A stretch of 64,000 nucleotides of DNA, taken from the NCBI GenBank assembly GCA_945949085.1, contig CAMFDJ010000002.1:1-64000 (forward strand). Direction: 5' to 3'. Position numbers and translations under genes: made by a program. The notes beneath the pieces are model-generated. The model was not told the origin of the DNA. It saw only the letters and a list, made by a program, of their open reading frames with translations, and ran no database searches. This stretch comes from an uncultured Lachnospiraceae bacterium (GTDB lineage: Bacteria; Bacillota; Clostridia; Lachnospirales; Lachnospiraceae). This document shows, one piece after another, positions 9,235 to 17,890 of this stretch (position 1 is the stretch's first letter; each line of letters begins with the position of its first letter).

Positions 9235-10884
9235 ATGAAGGTAACGATTGCAGGAAAAGAATATGCGTATCCGAGCGGAACGACTTACGAGCAGATCGCC
9301 ATGGATTTTCAGGAAGGCTTTCCGGATACGATTGCGCTTGTCTGTGTAAACGGCAAGATCAGGGAGCTGATCAAAACGGTTGAACCGGACGCAACAGTGG
9401 AGTTTCTGACCTTTGCATCAGATGCGGGACATAAAACATATGTCAGAACAGCGACCCTGCTTTTGATGAAGGCGATGTACGATGTTTTTGGAGATGCACA
9501 GCCTGAAAAAATAAAAGTAGAATTTGCCATCGGTAAAGGATATTATATCAGTGTGGTGGGCGCTCTGATCAATGAGGCGGTTGCGGAAAAGATCCGCTTA
9601 CGGATGCGAGAACTGGTAAATGCAAAAACACCGATTCACAAGCTTTCCTATCCGAAAGATGAGGCAGTTTCGCTTTTTGCAAAGATGGGAATGACAGATA
9701 AGGTGGAACTGTTCCGTTTTAGACGCAGTTCTATGGTTAATGTCTATCAGATTGATGACTATTATGATTATTATTACGGATATATGCTTCCGCATATGGG
9801 ATATGTGCAGTACTTTGATGTGATTCCATATGAAAATGGTCTGATGTTAAATCTTCCGGATAAGAAGGAGACTACTGTCGTATCGCCGTTTGTGCCACGC
9901 AAAAAGCTGTTTGAAACGCTGCAGGAGGCAACAGACTGGGGGAATAAACTGAACATTGATACAGTAGGAGATCTGAACAGGCAGATCTGTGAAGGTAAGC
10001 TCAGTGATCTGATTCTGGTGCAGGAGGCGTTACAGGAACGAAGAATCGGCGAGATCGCGAGAGAAATTGCGGAGCGTGGCGGTGTCAAATTTGTCATGAT
10101 TGCCGGACCTTCTTCCAGCGGAAAGACCACCTTTTCGCACAGACTTTCCATTCAGCTGCGCACGCATGGTCTTGTGCCGCATCCGATTGCGCTGGATGAC
10201 TATTTTGTGAACCGCGAGGATACACCGCGTGATGAAAATGGCGACTACAATTTCGAATGTCTGGGTGCAATTGATATTGAACTTTTTAACAGAGATATGA
10301 GTGCGCTTTTGGCGGGGGAAGAGGTTGAACTTCCTACCTTTAATTTTAAGACCGGTACGCGGGAGTATAAGGGGAATGTCAAGAAATTGGGACCGGATGA
10401 TATTCTTGTGATTGAAGGAATTCACGGCCTGAATGATAAGATGTCATATTCACTCCCGAATGAGAGCAAATATAAAATCTATATCAGTGCACTTACCAGC
10501 CTCAATGTGGATGAGCACAACAGGATTCCGACGACAGACGGCAGACTGATCCGTCGTATGGTGCGTGATGCGCGAACGAGAGGCGCAAGTGCCAAGCGTA
10601 CCATACAGATGTGGCCTTCCGTCAGAAAGGGAGAGGAGGAAAATATTTTTCCGTTCCAGGAGAAAGCGGATGCTTTCTTTAACAGTGCACTCATTTATGA
10701 ACTGGCAGTGCTCAAACAGTTTGCAGAGCCACTTTTATTTAGTATTTCGCCGGATGAACCGGAATATCATGAGGCAAAACGCCTTCTCAAGTTTTTGGAA
10801 TATTTTCTGGGCGTCAGCAGCGAACATCTTCCCAATAATTCTATTGTCAGGGAATTTGTGGGAGGAAGCTGCTTCCCTGTTTAG
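9235..10884 (+). CDS. TGS-domain nucleoside (uridine) kinase-like protein
   Basis: A 549-aa protein with an N-terminal TGS domain (residues 1-60) and a threonyl-tRNA-synthetase-like second domain that continues to about residue 280. A P-loop kinase domain of the uridine kinase/phosphoribulokinase family follows. The Walker A is GPSSSGKTTFSHRL near residue 290, followed by IALDDYFVNRE and VIEGIHGLND. This architecture is common in Clostridia, and its substrate is not established from the sequence alone. The start at 9235 is preceded by a GGGGG-type site; the longer in-frame reading from 9163 has none. It lies just upstream of the RNase P RNA gene. Confidence 0.88.
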   Translation: MKVTIAGKEYAYPSGTTYEQIAMDFQEGFPDTIALVCVNGKIRELIKTVEPDATVEFLTFASDAGHKTYVRTATLLLMKAMYDVFGDAQPEKIKVEFAIGKGYYISVVGALINEAVAEKIRLRMRELVNAKTPIHKLSYPKDEAVSLFAKMGMTDKVELFRFRRSSMVNVYQIDDYYDYYYGYMLPHMGYVQYFDVIPYENGLMLNLPDKKETTVVSPFVPRKKLFETLQEATDWGNKLNIDTVGDLNRQICEGKLSDLILVQEALQERRIGEIAREIAERGGVKFVMIAGPSSSGKTTFSHRLSIQLRTHGLVPHPIALDDYFVNREDTPRDENGDYNFECLGAIDIELFNRDMSALLAGEEVELPTFNFKTGTREYKGNVKKLGPDDILVIEGIHGLNDKMSYSLPNESKYKIYISALTSLNVDEHNRIPTTDGRLIRRMVRDARTRGASAKRTIQMWPSVRKGEEENIFPFQEKADAFFNSALIYELAVLKQFAEPLLFSISPDEPEYHEAKRLLKFLEYFLGVSSEHLPNNSIVREFVGGSCFPV

Positions 10885-10946
10885 CGCTTGACGATGAAAT
10901 GCGTGTAACGTAGAGTAACCGCGTCACATTTTCATAGGGCGGGTGC

Positions 10947-10990
10947 ATGATGCCGTATGTGATAAGAATGAGAAAGAAGTGCGGCATCAT
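10947..10990 (+). other. 9-bp inverted repeat upstream of rnpB
   Basis: ATGATGCCG (10947-10955) and CGGCATCAT (10982-10990) are exact complements 26 bases apart, between the kinase stop and the RNase P RNA. No T-run follows, so this is not a classic terminator. It may be an RNA-processing stem in the 5' part of the rnpB precursor, or an operator. Confidence 0.4.
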
Positions 10991-11011
10991 ATGACAACTT
11001 CATAAATGTAT

Positions 11012-11353
11012 AAGTGGGACAAATGATCGCGGCTGCCTGTCCGAAAGGTGGCAGACGAGGAAAGTCCGGGCTTCATAGGGCAGGATGCCGGATAACGTCC
11101 GGTGGAGGTGACTCCAAGGCCAGTGCAACAGAAATATACCGCCTCTTTTGAGGTAAGGGTGGAAGGGCAGTGTAAGAGACTACCGCTCATCCGGTAACGG
11201 ATGAGGCATATGTAAACCCCATTCGAAGCAAGACCGAATAGAAGACAATGCAGCGGCCCGTTGCGTCTTCAGGTGGGTCGCTTGAGCCTTGTGGTAACAC
11301 AAGGCCTAGATAGATGATCATTCAACGACATAACCCGGCTTATCGTCCCGCTT
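11012..11353 (+). ncRNA. rnpB: RNase P RNA (class A)
   Basis: The catalytic RNA that trims tRNA 5' ends. The conserved cores GAGGAAAGTCCGGGC and AGGGCAGGATGCCGG near the 5' end, TGTAAACCCC with GAAGCAAGACC in the middle, and ACATAACCCGGCTTA at the 3' end are all present. The terminal P1 helix closes with AAGTGGGAC (11012-11020) against GTCCCGCTT (11345-11353), which sets the boundaries. The structure looks like the ancestral A type and not the Bacillus B type, as expected for Clostridia. Confidence 0.95.
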
Positions 11354-11386
11354 ATTTCATTTAGATGTAACGAGTGAGGAACTGAA

Positions 11387-12841
11387 ATGTTATTTAATTC
11401 TCTGGCATTTGCCGTCTTTTTGCCTTGTGTTTTCTTTTTGTACTGGGCTCTGCCGGAAAAATATAGAGGAGCACTTCTGCTGATCGCAAGCTACTATTTT
11501 TACATGAGCTGGAATGTAAAATATGTGGTTTTAATTTTGTTTACGACAATTGTTTCTTACGTATGCGCGCTGTGTATGGAAAAATACCCCGCTAGGAAGA
11601 AACCATTTTTGTGGGGCGCGCTTGTCAGCTGTCTGGGCATTCTGTTTCTTTTCAAGTATTTTAACTTTTTTATGGATACACTGGCAAGGGCTGCCCAGGT
11701 TGTGGCACTTCCGGTGCATAAGGTCACATTGGCACTGATGCTGCCGGTGGGGATTTCTTTTTATACCTTTCAGACGCTCAGCTATGTCATAGATGTGTAT
11801 CGCGGGGATGTCAGGGCAGAAAGAAACTTTTTTACTTATGCGGCATTTATTTCCTTTTTTCCGCAGCTTGTGGCCGGACCGATTGAGAGGACCGGCAATT
11901 TGTTGCCGCAGATCAAAGAAAAGCATGTTTTTGACAGCCAAAAGGCAGTATATGGGCTGAAACTGATGGCATGGGGGTTTTTAAAAAAACTGGTTATTGC
12001 GGACAATCTGGCGGTTTATGTGGATCAGATTTTTGGTGATGTGCACTATTACAGCGGCTTTAGTATGTTGCTTGCAGCTCTCTTTTTTACCATACAGATC
12101 TATTGTGACTTTTCCGGCTATTCAGACATTGCAATCGGCACGGCAAAGTTGTTTGGTATCAATCTGATGCGCAATTTCAACAGCCCTTATTTTGCGACAT
12201 CTGTCAGGGATTTTTGGAGCAGATGGCACATTTCGCTTTCTACATGGTTTCGTGATTATGTTTATATTCCACTTGGCGGTAACAGAAAAGGCAGAGTCAG
12301 GACGATTTTAAACCAACTGGTTACGATGCTCGTCAGCGGCCTCTGGCACGGCGCAGCTTTTACCTATGTGGTCTGGGGTGGCATACATGGCATTTTGCAG
12401 GCGTTGGAAAATGTGCTTCCCTTTTGCAGAAGGCATAACCGTCTTTCGCGGGAAGGGAAGGAACGGTGTGGTGAGCGTGTTTTGTCAAGAGTTTTGACGT
12501 TTACGGTCGTCATGCTCGCATGGGTGTTTTTCCGGGCAGACAGCCTCAGGGATGCCTGCTATGTGCTGGTGCATATGTGGGATGGCATCAGCAGACCGGT
12601 TTTGTATCTTGCGCAGGGGTTTGCCGATTTAGAACTGCAGACAGTGGATGCCTGTCTGACGGTGTTACTGCCGCTTACGCTTTTGTGGCTGTATGATTAT
12701 AAGGCGCTTACCTGCGATCCGATTGATGCGATCAGCAGGCTGCGACCGGCTGTCAGATGGGGGATCTATTATGCCTTTATTTTTCTGGTGTTGATGCTTG
12801 CCAGTTTCAATGCGCAGGAATTTGTCTATTTCCAGTTTTAA
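11387..12841 (+). CDS. MBOAT-family membrane O-acyltransferase (AlgI-like)
   Basis: A polytopic membrane protein of 484 aa in the AlgI/DltB/PatA family, which passes acyl groups (usually acetyl) across the membrane to extracytoplasmic glycans. Family motifs are clear: MLPVGISFYTFQTLSYVIDVYRG, FISFFPQLVAGPIER, DFWSRWHISLSTWFRDYVYIPLGG (first key His near residue 280) and SGLWHGAAFTYVVWGGIHG (second key His near 319). The next gene encodes an SGNH-type partner, the usual pairing for exopolysaccharide or cell-wall O-acetylation. The target glycan cannot be told from this window. Confidence 0.93.
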   Translation: MLFNSLAFAVFLPCVFFLYWALPEKYRGALLLIASYYFYMSWNVKYVVLILFTTIVSYVCALCMEKYPARKKPFLWGALVSCLGILFLFKYFNFFMDTLARAAQVVALPVHKVTLALMLPVGISFYTFQTLSYVIDVYRGDVRAERNFFTYAAFISFFPQLVAGPIERTGNLLPQIKEKHVFDSQKAVYGLKLMAWGFLKKLVIADNLAVYVDQIFGDVHYYSGFSMLLAALFFTIQIYCDFSGYSDIAIGTAKLFGINLMRNFNSPYFATSVRDFWSRWHISLSTWFRDYVYIPLGGNRKGRVRTILNQLVTMLVSGLWHGAAFTYVVWGGIHGILQALENVLPFCRRHNRLSREGKERCGERVLSRVLTFTVVMLAWVFFRADSLRDACYVLVHMWDGISRPVLYLAQGFADLELQTVDACLTVLLPLTLLWLYDYKALTCDPIDAISRLRPAVRWGIYYAFIFLVLMLASFNAQEFVYFQF

Positions 12842-12926
12842 ATGTGTACATCCGCATTTGCGATGTTTGCATGTTTCGCAAATACCTATGTGAAAGTATA
12901 TGTGCAGGGAGAGAAAGGAGGAAACG

Positions 12927-13919
12927 ATGTGGGAAGAAATCAGAAGAATCTGTTGTAAGCTGGCAGTACTAATCTTGCCGTTTTTTGTGATTTTGCCGCT
13001 GTATTGCCGTTTTTTCCCTTTTTATTATCTGGATGAAGAATATGCCATGTACCGGCAGCAGTATGATTTTGTGATGGGGGAAAATACGCAGGAGAGGGAG
13101 CCCACGGTGCTGATCATTGGAGATTCCCGTGCGAAAGCAGCTTTTGATCCGGCCCTGCTTTCTGATGATGAGCAGGCGGTTTATAATCTGGCTCTTGGCG
13201 GGACCACCCCGATTGAAGGGTACTATACACTGAAGAATTATCTGCAGCATCATGAGAAACCGGAGACAGTGGTGGTATGCTATGCGCCCATGCATTATAT
13301 GGATGTGGATACATTGTGGACGCGGTGTATTTATTTTCACACGTTCCTGCCGGAGGATTTTGAGGATCTGGTGACACAGGCACAGCGCTTTGCGGACACA
13401 GAGAATATTCTGATCGAGCATTACCGGATGGAATATCTGATGTACCGGCTGTATCTTCCCAACAAGTATGCAACTGCGCTAAAAAAATCAGCCTTCGTGA
13501 TGCGACATCGTGCAAGCGGCCAAAAGTATGCGGATATGGTGCAGGATCGGGGGCATACTTTCTATGGAACGGCAGCATATTCGGATGGCGTTGATGGGGA
13601 GGCAAAGGTATCGGATTTTGATGATTCGGATATCATCACATGGTATCTGCAGAGGCTGATTGCACTTGGCAGGGAATATGGGATTGCGGTTATTGTGGAA
13701 GCAGCACCTGTCAATGAAACCTCCTATGGGATTTTTACATCTGATTTTAAATCACACTTCAGAGAATTCATGAATCAGGTGGCAGAACAAAATGCAGACT
13801 ATTCCGTGTATCCTGATTTTTATTGTTATCCGAATGACTGCTTCGGCGATGCCGATCACTTGAACAGTCATGGCGTGGAAGTGTTTTGCGGACAGATGCG
13901 GGAAAAGTATCAATGGTAA
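12927..13919 (+). CDS. SGNH-fold AlgX/DltD-like partner of the MBOAT acyltransferase
   Basis: A 330-aa protein with an N-terminal membrane anchor (residues ~10-30) and an extracytoplasmic SGNH-hydrolase-like domain. The nucleophile serine sits in IIGDSRAKAAFDP (near residue 66), and the C-terminal DADHLNSHG supplies the Asp and His of the triad. It follows the MBOAT gene by 85 bases in the same direction, so the pair probably forms an O-acetylation system: MBOAT exports the acyl group and this protein transfers it. The start at 12927 has an AAAGGAGG site; the in-frame ATG at 12900 has none. Confidence 0.82.
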   Translation: MWEEIRRICCKLAVLILPFFVILPLYCRFFPFYYLDEEYAMYRQQYDFVMGENTQEREPTVLIIGDSRAKAAFDPALLSDDEQAVYNLALGGTTPIEGYYTLKNYLQHHEKPETVVVCYAPMHYMDVDTLWTRCIYFHTFLPEDFEDLVTQAQRFADTENILIEHYRMEYLMYRLYLPNKYATALKKSAFVMRHRASGQKYADMVQDRGHTFYGTAAYSDGVDGEAKVSDFDDSDIITWYLQRLIALGREYGIAVIVEAAPVNETSYGIFTSDFKSHFREFMNQVAEQNADYSVYPDFYCYPNDCFGDADHLNSHGVEVFCGQMREKYQW

Positions 13920-13999
13920 GATTTGCCGAGGACGGAAAATGGCAGGGAAGTGAGATTCCGGGCAGCAAAAAGCGAGAATACAGGCAATGGAAAAAATGC

Positions 14000-14058
14000 T
14001 TGCATATCTGACTTACGTGTGCTATTATGTACTCACGCGCTTTAAAGCGTTAAAGTGT
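14000..14058 (+). promoter_or_regulatory. Promoter with shared 13-nt motif (aldolase gene)
   Basis: TTGCAT (14000-14005), a 17-nt spacer and TATTAT (14023-14028) form a promoter for the aldolase. Just after the -10 is CTTTAA-AGCG-TTAAAG (14040-14055), a perfect 6-bp inverted repeat. It contains AAAGCGTTAAAGT (14044-14056), the 13-nt string also found just after the -10 boxes of the acyl-CoA ligase (43298) and the symporter (47608). The site would overlap the transcript start region and fits repression. Confidence 0.65.
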
Positions 14059-14080
14059 TGCAAGGAAAGGAAGTAAAAAA

Positions 14081-15055
14081 ATGGCACAAAAAGGGAATCT
14101 GATGACGGTCAGAACAGATATCAGAGTATTGGATGCAACGATTCGCGACGGCGGACTGGTCAACAATTTTGAATTCACGGACGAATTTGTGAAAGAATTA
14201 TATCGGGCAAATGTGAGAGCCGGTGTGGATTATATGGAGTTTGGCTATAAGGCTTCCAAAGAGATTTTTGATGTCAATAAATTCGGCAAATGGAAATTCT
14301 GCGATGAGGAAGATATCAGAGCTATCGTCGGAGATAATAATTCTGATATGAAAATCTCTGTTATGGCAGATGTCGGACGCTGTGATTACAAGAAAGATAT
14401 CATTGACAAAAAAGACAGTGTGATCGACATGATTCGTGTGGCCACCTACATTAATACCATGCCGGCGGCCATTGAGATGATTGAGGATGCCAAGAGTAAA
14501 GGGTATGAGGTGACGTGTAACATTATGGCAATATCCCATGCGAAAGAAGCGGATCTTGATATTGCGCTTCAGATGCTGGCGCAGTCAAGTGTGGATGGGG
14601 TATATCTGGTAGACAGCTATGGTTCCCTCTATCCGGAACAGGTCAGAGAGCTGGCTGATAAATATGTGGAGGTCATGGATCAGTGTGGCAAATTTGTAGG
14701 TATGCATGCACATAACAACCAGCAGCTTGCGTTTGCTAATACGATTGAAGCAGCTGCAAGAGGGGTTAGCCTCTTGGATGCAACCATGAGTTGTATGGGA
14801 CGCGGTGCCGGCAACTGTGCGATGGAATTGTTGCTTGGCTTTTTGAAGAATCCGAAATATAATATGTATCCGGTACTAAAATTCGTGGAGGAATATATGG
14901 AACCGCTGAAGGCATCAGGCGTGATATGGGGCTATGACATTCCTTATTTCCTGACAGGCAGACTCAATCTCCATCCCTCCTCTGCGATTGACTGTGTGAA
15001 GGAAGGAAGAAAGGATTATACGGAATTCTATACGGAATTATTGGATAAGGCATAA
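14081..15055 (+). CDS. DRE-TIM (HMGL-like) aldolase-domain protein
   Basis: A TIM-barrel enzyme of the HMG-CoA lyase / 4-hydroxy-2-oxovalerate aldolase superfamily, 324 aa. The first strand carries DATIRDGGLVNNF, a DRE-type motif with RDGG. The metal-binding C-terminal motif appears as GMHAHNNQQLAFANT, and LVDSYGSLYPEQV fits the superfamily. It lacks the C-terminal communication domain of DmpG-type aldolases and no dehydrogenase partner is adjacent, so the substrate is unknown. An AAGGAAAGGAAG site precedes the ATG, and the gene has its own promoter carrying the motif shared with the ligase and symporter genes, then a terminator. Confidence 0.8.
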   Translation: MAQKGNLMTVRTDIRVLDATIRDGGLVNNFEFTDEFVKELYRANVRAGVDYMEFGYKASKEIFDVNKFGKWKFCDEEDIRAIVGDNNSDMKISVMADVGRCDYKKDIIDKKDSVIDMIRVATYINTMPAAIEMIEDAKSKGYEVTCNIMAISHAKEADLDIALQMLAQSSVDGVYLVDSYGSLYPEQVRELADKYVEVMDQCGKFVGMHAHNNQQLAFANTIEAAARGVSLLDATMSCMGRGAGNCAMELLLGFLKNPKYNMYPVLKFVEEYMEPLKASGVIWGYDIPYFLTGRLNLHPSSAIDCVKEGRKDYTEFYTELLDKA

Positions 15056-15082
15056 GATAAAGGAAAAATGAGAAAGTTTTTG

Positions 15083-15128
15083 AAACCCTCGCCGGTGGGA
15101 CGAATCAATCCGCCGTGCGAGGGTTTTT
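15083..15128 (+). terminator. Intrinsic terminator after the aldolase gene
   Basis: AACCCTCGC and GCGAGGGTT pair, extended by an inner CGG/CCG, and are followed by TTTTT. It lies about 30 bases after the stop codon. Confidence 0.85.
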
Positions 15129-15257
15129 GTATGACGGGTAATTTTGCCGGAATTTCACAATCTTTATTTTTTTTCTTTCAAAATATGATAGACTGTTATC
15201 CGTAGGACATACTATATGCAATGATTCATCTGAGATACAATAGACAGGGAGAGAAGA

Positions 15258-16547
15258 ATGACAAAGGTTTATTTGGTTGGCGTGAATACGAGTGCAGCGT
15301 ATGATTATAACGATTCCATGGAAGAACTTGCACTTTTGGCAGAGGCTTGTGAAATGGAAGTGGTGGGACAGAACGTGCAGAATATGCCTGCAATTCATAA
15401 GGGAATCTACGTGGGGACCGGAAAAATAGCAGAAATCAGGGAGGAAGCGCGCATGATGGATGCGGAGCTCCTACTGTTCAACGATTCTCTGACACCATCC
15501 CAGCTTTCCAATCTGCAGGAGGAGACAAACCTTGCGGTAATGGACAGAACCACTTTGATTTTGGAGATTTTTGCCGCGCGAGCTAAGTCGCGAGAGGCGA
15601 TGCTGCAGGTCGAAGTTGCAAGGCTTCAGTATATGATGCCAAGACTTGTCGGACTTCATAAAGCATTGACCAGGCAGGGAGGAACGAGTGGCTCCATGAG
15701 CAGCAGAGGTGTGGGAGAAAAGAAGCTTGAACTGGACAGAAGATATATTCAGCAGAGATTAGTGCAACTGCGACGGGAGCTTGCCGGGATGGAATCGCAG
15801 CGGCAGGTCCAGCGGAAAAAGAGAGAGAAATCCCAGATCCCGAGAGTGGCGCTTGTGGGGTATACAAATGCGGGGAAATCGACGCTTTTCAATGCCATGA
15901 TTGATCGGTATTTGTCAACGGACGAGAAAGAAGAGAAAAAAGTGTTTGCTAAAGATATGTTGTTTGCAACGCTTGATACAACGGTTCGAAAGATCGTGCC
16001 GAGAGAAAATAAGGCAATCCTGCTTTCTGATACGGTTGGGTTTATCGACAGGCTTCCGCATGGTCTGGTCAAGGCATTTCGCTCTACCTTATCCGAAGCG
16101 GCAGGAGCCGATCTGATTTTGCATGTGGTTGATTTTGCCAATCCGTATTATAAGCAGCAGATTGAGGTGACAAAGGAAACTCTGCGTGAGATTGGAGCGT
16201 CGGACATTCCTGTTTTTTATGTATTTAATAAGGCTGATCTTGCGCATGAACAGGGTCTGATTCCCCTGCATTCGATTCCGAAGGTAACCGATCAGGCAAT
16301 CTATATGTCGGCAAAAGAGGGAATTGGGATGGACCAGCTTGTGGATGAGATCATAAAGCGTGTTTATGCTGACAGGAAGATGTGTGAGTTGCTGTTGCCA
16401 TACTGCAGGGGAGATCTTTTTTCTTATCTGAAAGAGAATGCGACTGTTTTGTCTGCGGAGTATGAGGCGGACGGAATCAGAGTAGTTGCGCAGTGCAGCG
16501 AGGCTGATCTTGGCAGAATGCGGGAGTATCTGACAGAAGAACAGTAA
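15258..16547 (+). CDS. hflX: GTPase HflX
   Basis: A ribosome-associated GTPase that splits stalled or hibernating 70S ribosomes under stress. The 429-aa chain has the HflX N-terminal domain, the glycine-rich linker (LTRQGGTSGSMSSRGVGEKKLE) and a basic coiled coil. The G domain has G1 GYTNAGKSTLFNAM, G3 DTVGFIDRLP and G4 NKAD, followed by a short C-terminal domain. The length is standard. It stands alone between a terminator and the CobW gene. Confidence 0.96.
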   Translation: MTKVYLVGVNTSAAYDYNDSMEELALLAEACEMEVVGQNVQNMPAIHKGIYVGTGKIAEIREEARMMDAELLLFNDSLTPSQLSNLQEETNLAVMDRTTLILEIFAARAKSREAMLQVEVARLQYMMPRLVGLHKALTRQGGTSGSMSSRGVGEKKLELDRRYIQQRLVQLRRELAGMESQRQVQRKKREKSQIPRVALVGYTNAGKSTLFNAMIDRYLSTDEKEEKKVFAKDMLFATLDTTVRKIVPRENKAILLSDTVGFIDRLPHGLVKAFRSTLSEAAGADLILHVVDFANPYYKQQIEVTKETLREIGASDIPVFYVFNKADLAHEQGLIPLHSIPKVTDQAIYMSAKEGIGMDQLVDEIIKRVYADRKMCELLLPYCRGDLFSYLKENATVLSAEYEADGIRVVAQCSEADLGRMREYLTEEQ

Positions 16548-16654
16548 ATTTTTAGAAATCTTTTAGGATTGTGTTCTTTTTTTCATGTGAAAAGAATTGA
16601 CAATAGTGATATACTAACAATTAGTGACAGAACTTGGAAAAGAAAGGTGATAGT

Positions 16655-17863
16655 ATGACAAAGATTGATATTGTGTCCGGCTTTTTGGGCGCCGGCAAAA
16701 CGACACTGATTAAAAAGCTGCTGAAGGAAGCACTTGCAGGAGAGCAGGTGGTTCTGATTGAAAATGAATTTGGTGAGATCGGAATCGACGGCGGTTTCTT
16801 AAAGGAAGCGGGAATTGAGATTACAGAGATGAATTCCGGTTGTATCTGTTGTTCGCTGGTTGGTGATTTCGGAACAGCGCTTCGTGAGGTACTTGAGAAA
16901 TATCATCCTGACAGGATTTTGATCGAGCCTTCAGGTGTCGGTAAACTGTCAGATGTTATGCGTGCAGTAGAGGGTGCGACCGCTGTTAAGGGGGTTCATC
17001 TGAACAGCGCGGTAGCAGTCGTGGATGCGAAGAAATGCAAGACCTACCTGAAGAATTTCGGTGAGTTTTTTGCCAATCAGATCGAACATGCCGGAACCAT
17101 TATTTTAAGCCGAACAGCGGAAATGACGGAAGAAAAAATAGGTCAGTGTATGGCACTTGTCAGGGAACATAATGAAAAGGCAGCTATCATTACGACACCG
17201 TGGGACAAGCTGGAGGGTAAAAAGATCTTAGAGACAATTGAGGATGCCAAAGATCTGGAGGCGGAGCTTTTGCAGGAGGTGCTTAAGCAGCACGAGCATC
17301 ACCATGACCATGACCATGAAACGCATGACCACGAGCATCATCATGACCATGGACCGGATTGTACATGCGGCTGTCATGACCATGAGCATGAACATGATCA
17401 TCATCATGACCACGAGCATGAACATGAACATGATCATCATGATCACGACCACGAGCATGAACATGAACATGATCATCATGATCACGACCATGAGCATGAA
17501 CATGATCATCATCATGAGCACGACCACGGACCGGATTGCACATGCGGCTGCCATGAGCACGACCATGAACATGGACACCATCACGCAGATGAGGTATTTA
17601 CCAGCTGGGGAATGGAGACACCTGATAAATACACGAAAGCAGATATTGAAAAAGCACTTGGCAACCTGGAGAATGAGCAGACCTATGGCTATGTGCTTCG
17701 TGCAAAAGGCATGCTGCCGGCTACAGACGGAAGCTTTATTCATTTTGACTATGTACCTGGAGAAAGTGAGATCCGAACCGGAAGTGCGGAGTACACCGGT
17801 AAAATCTGTGTGATTGGTTCAGGTCTGAAGGAAGATGCCTTAAAAGCACTTTTTACAAAATAA
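16655..17863 (+). CDS. CobW/G3E GTPase with long His-rich metal-binding insert
   Basis: A G3E P-loop GTPase of the COG0523 (CobW/ZNG1-like) group, thought to act as metallochaperones. It shows GFLGAGKTTLIKK (residues ~9-20), NEFGEIGIDG, the metal motif CICC near residue 62 (NSGCICCSLVGDF) and a C-terminal CobW domain. Residues ~212-312 are a His/Asp/Glu-rich tract with two copies of GPDCTCGCH, so it could bind many Zn or other metal ions. The start at 16655 has an AAAGGTG site. At 402 aa it exceeds a plain COG0523 protein (~320) because of this tract. A second G3E gene follows by 27 bases. The metal is not shown by the sequence; zinc is the usual guess. Confidence 0.9.
   Translation: MTKIDIVSGFLGAGKTTLIKKLLKEALAGEQVVLIENEFGEIGIDGGFLKEAGIEITEMNSGCICCSLVGDFGTALREVLEKYHPDRILIEPSGVGKLSDVMRAVEGATAVKGVHLNSAVAVVDAKKCKTYLKNFGEFFANQIEHAGTIILSRTAEMTEEKIGQCMALVREHNEKAAIITTPWDKLEGKKILETIEDAKDLEAELLQEVLKQHEHHHDHDHETHDHEHHHDHGPDCTCGCHDHEHEHDHHHDHEHEHEHDHHDHDHEHEHEHDHHDHDHEHEHDHHHEHDHGPDCTCGCHEHDHEHGHHHADEVFTSWGMETPDKYTKADIEKALGNLENEQTYGYVLRAKGMLPATDGSFIHFDYVPGESEIRTGSAEYTGKICVIGSGLKEDALKALFTK
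17408..17485 (+). repeat. Two identical 39-bp tandem repeats in the His-rich region
   Basis: Positions 17408-17446 and 17447-17485 are identical 39-bp units that each encode 13 residues of alternating His with Asp/Glu. A shorter variant unit follows from 17486, and related units precede at ~17380. The unit keeps the reading frame, so copy-number change would lengthen or shorten the metal-binding tract without breaking the gene. Confidence 0.9.
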
Positions 17864-17890
17864 GCAAAAAAGATTGAGTGAGGAAAGATT

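Noticed and set aside
16597..16615. TTGACA and TATACT ahead of the CobW gene as a promoter
   Set aside because: The spacing is only 7 nt; the -10 may be real, but the TTGACA cannot be its -35.
17290..17598. Repeats in the CobW gene considered as a CRISPR array
   Set aside because: The units are adjacent without spacers and are in frame with a His-rich protein.
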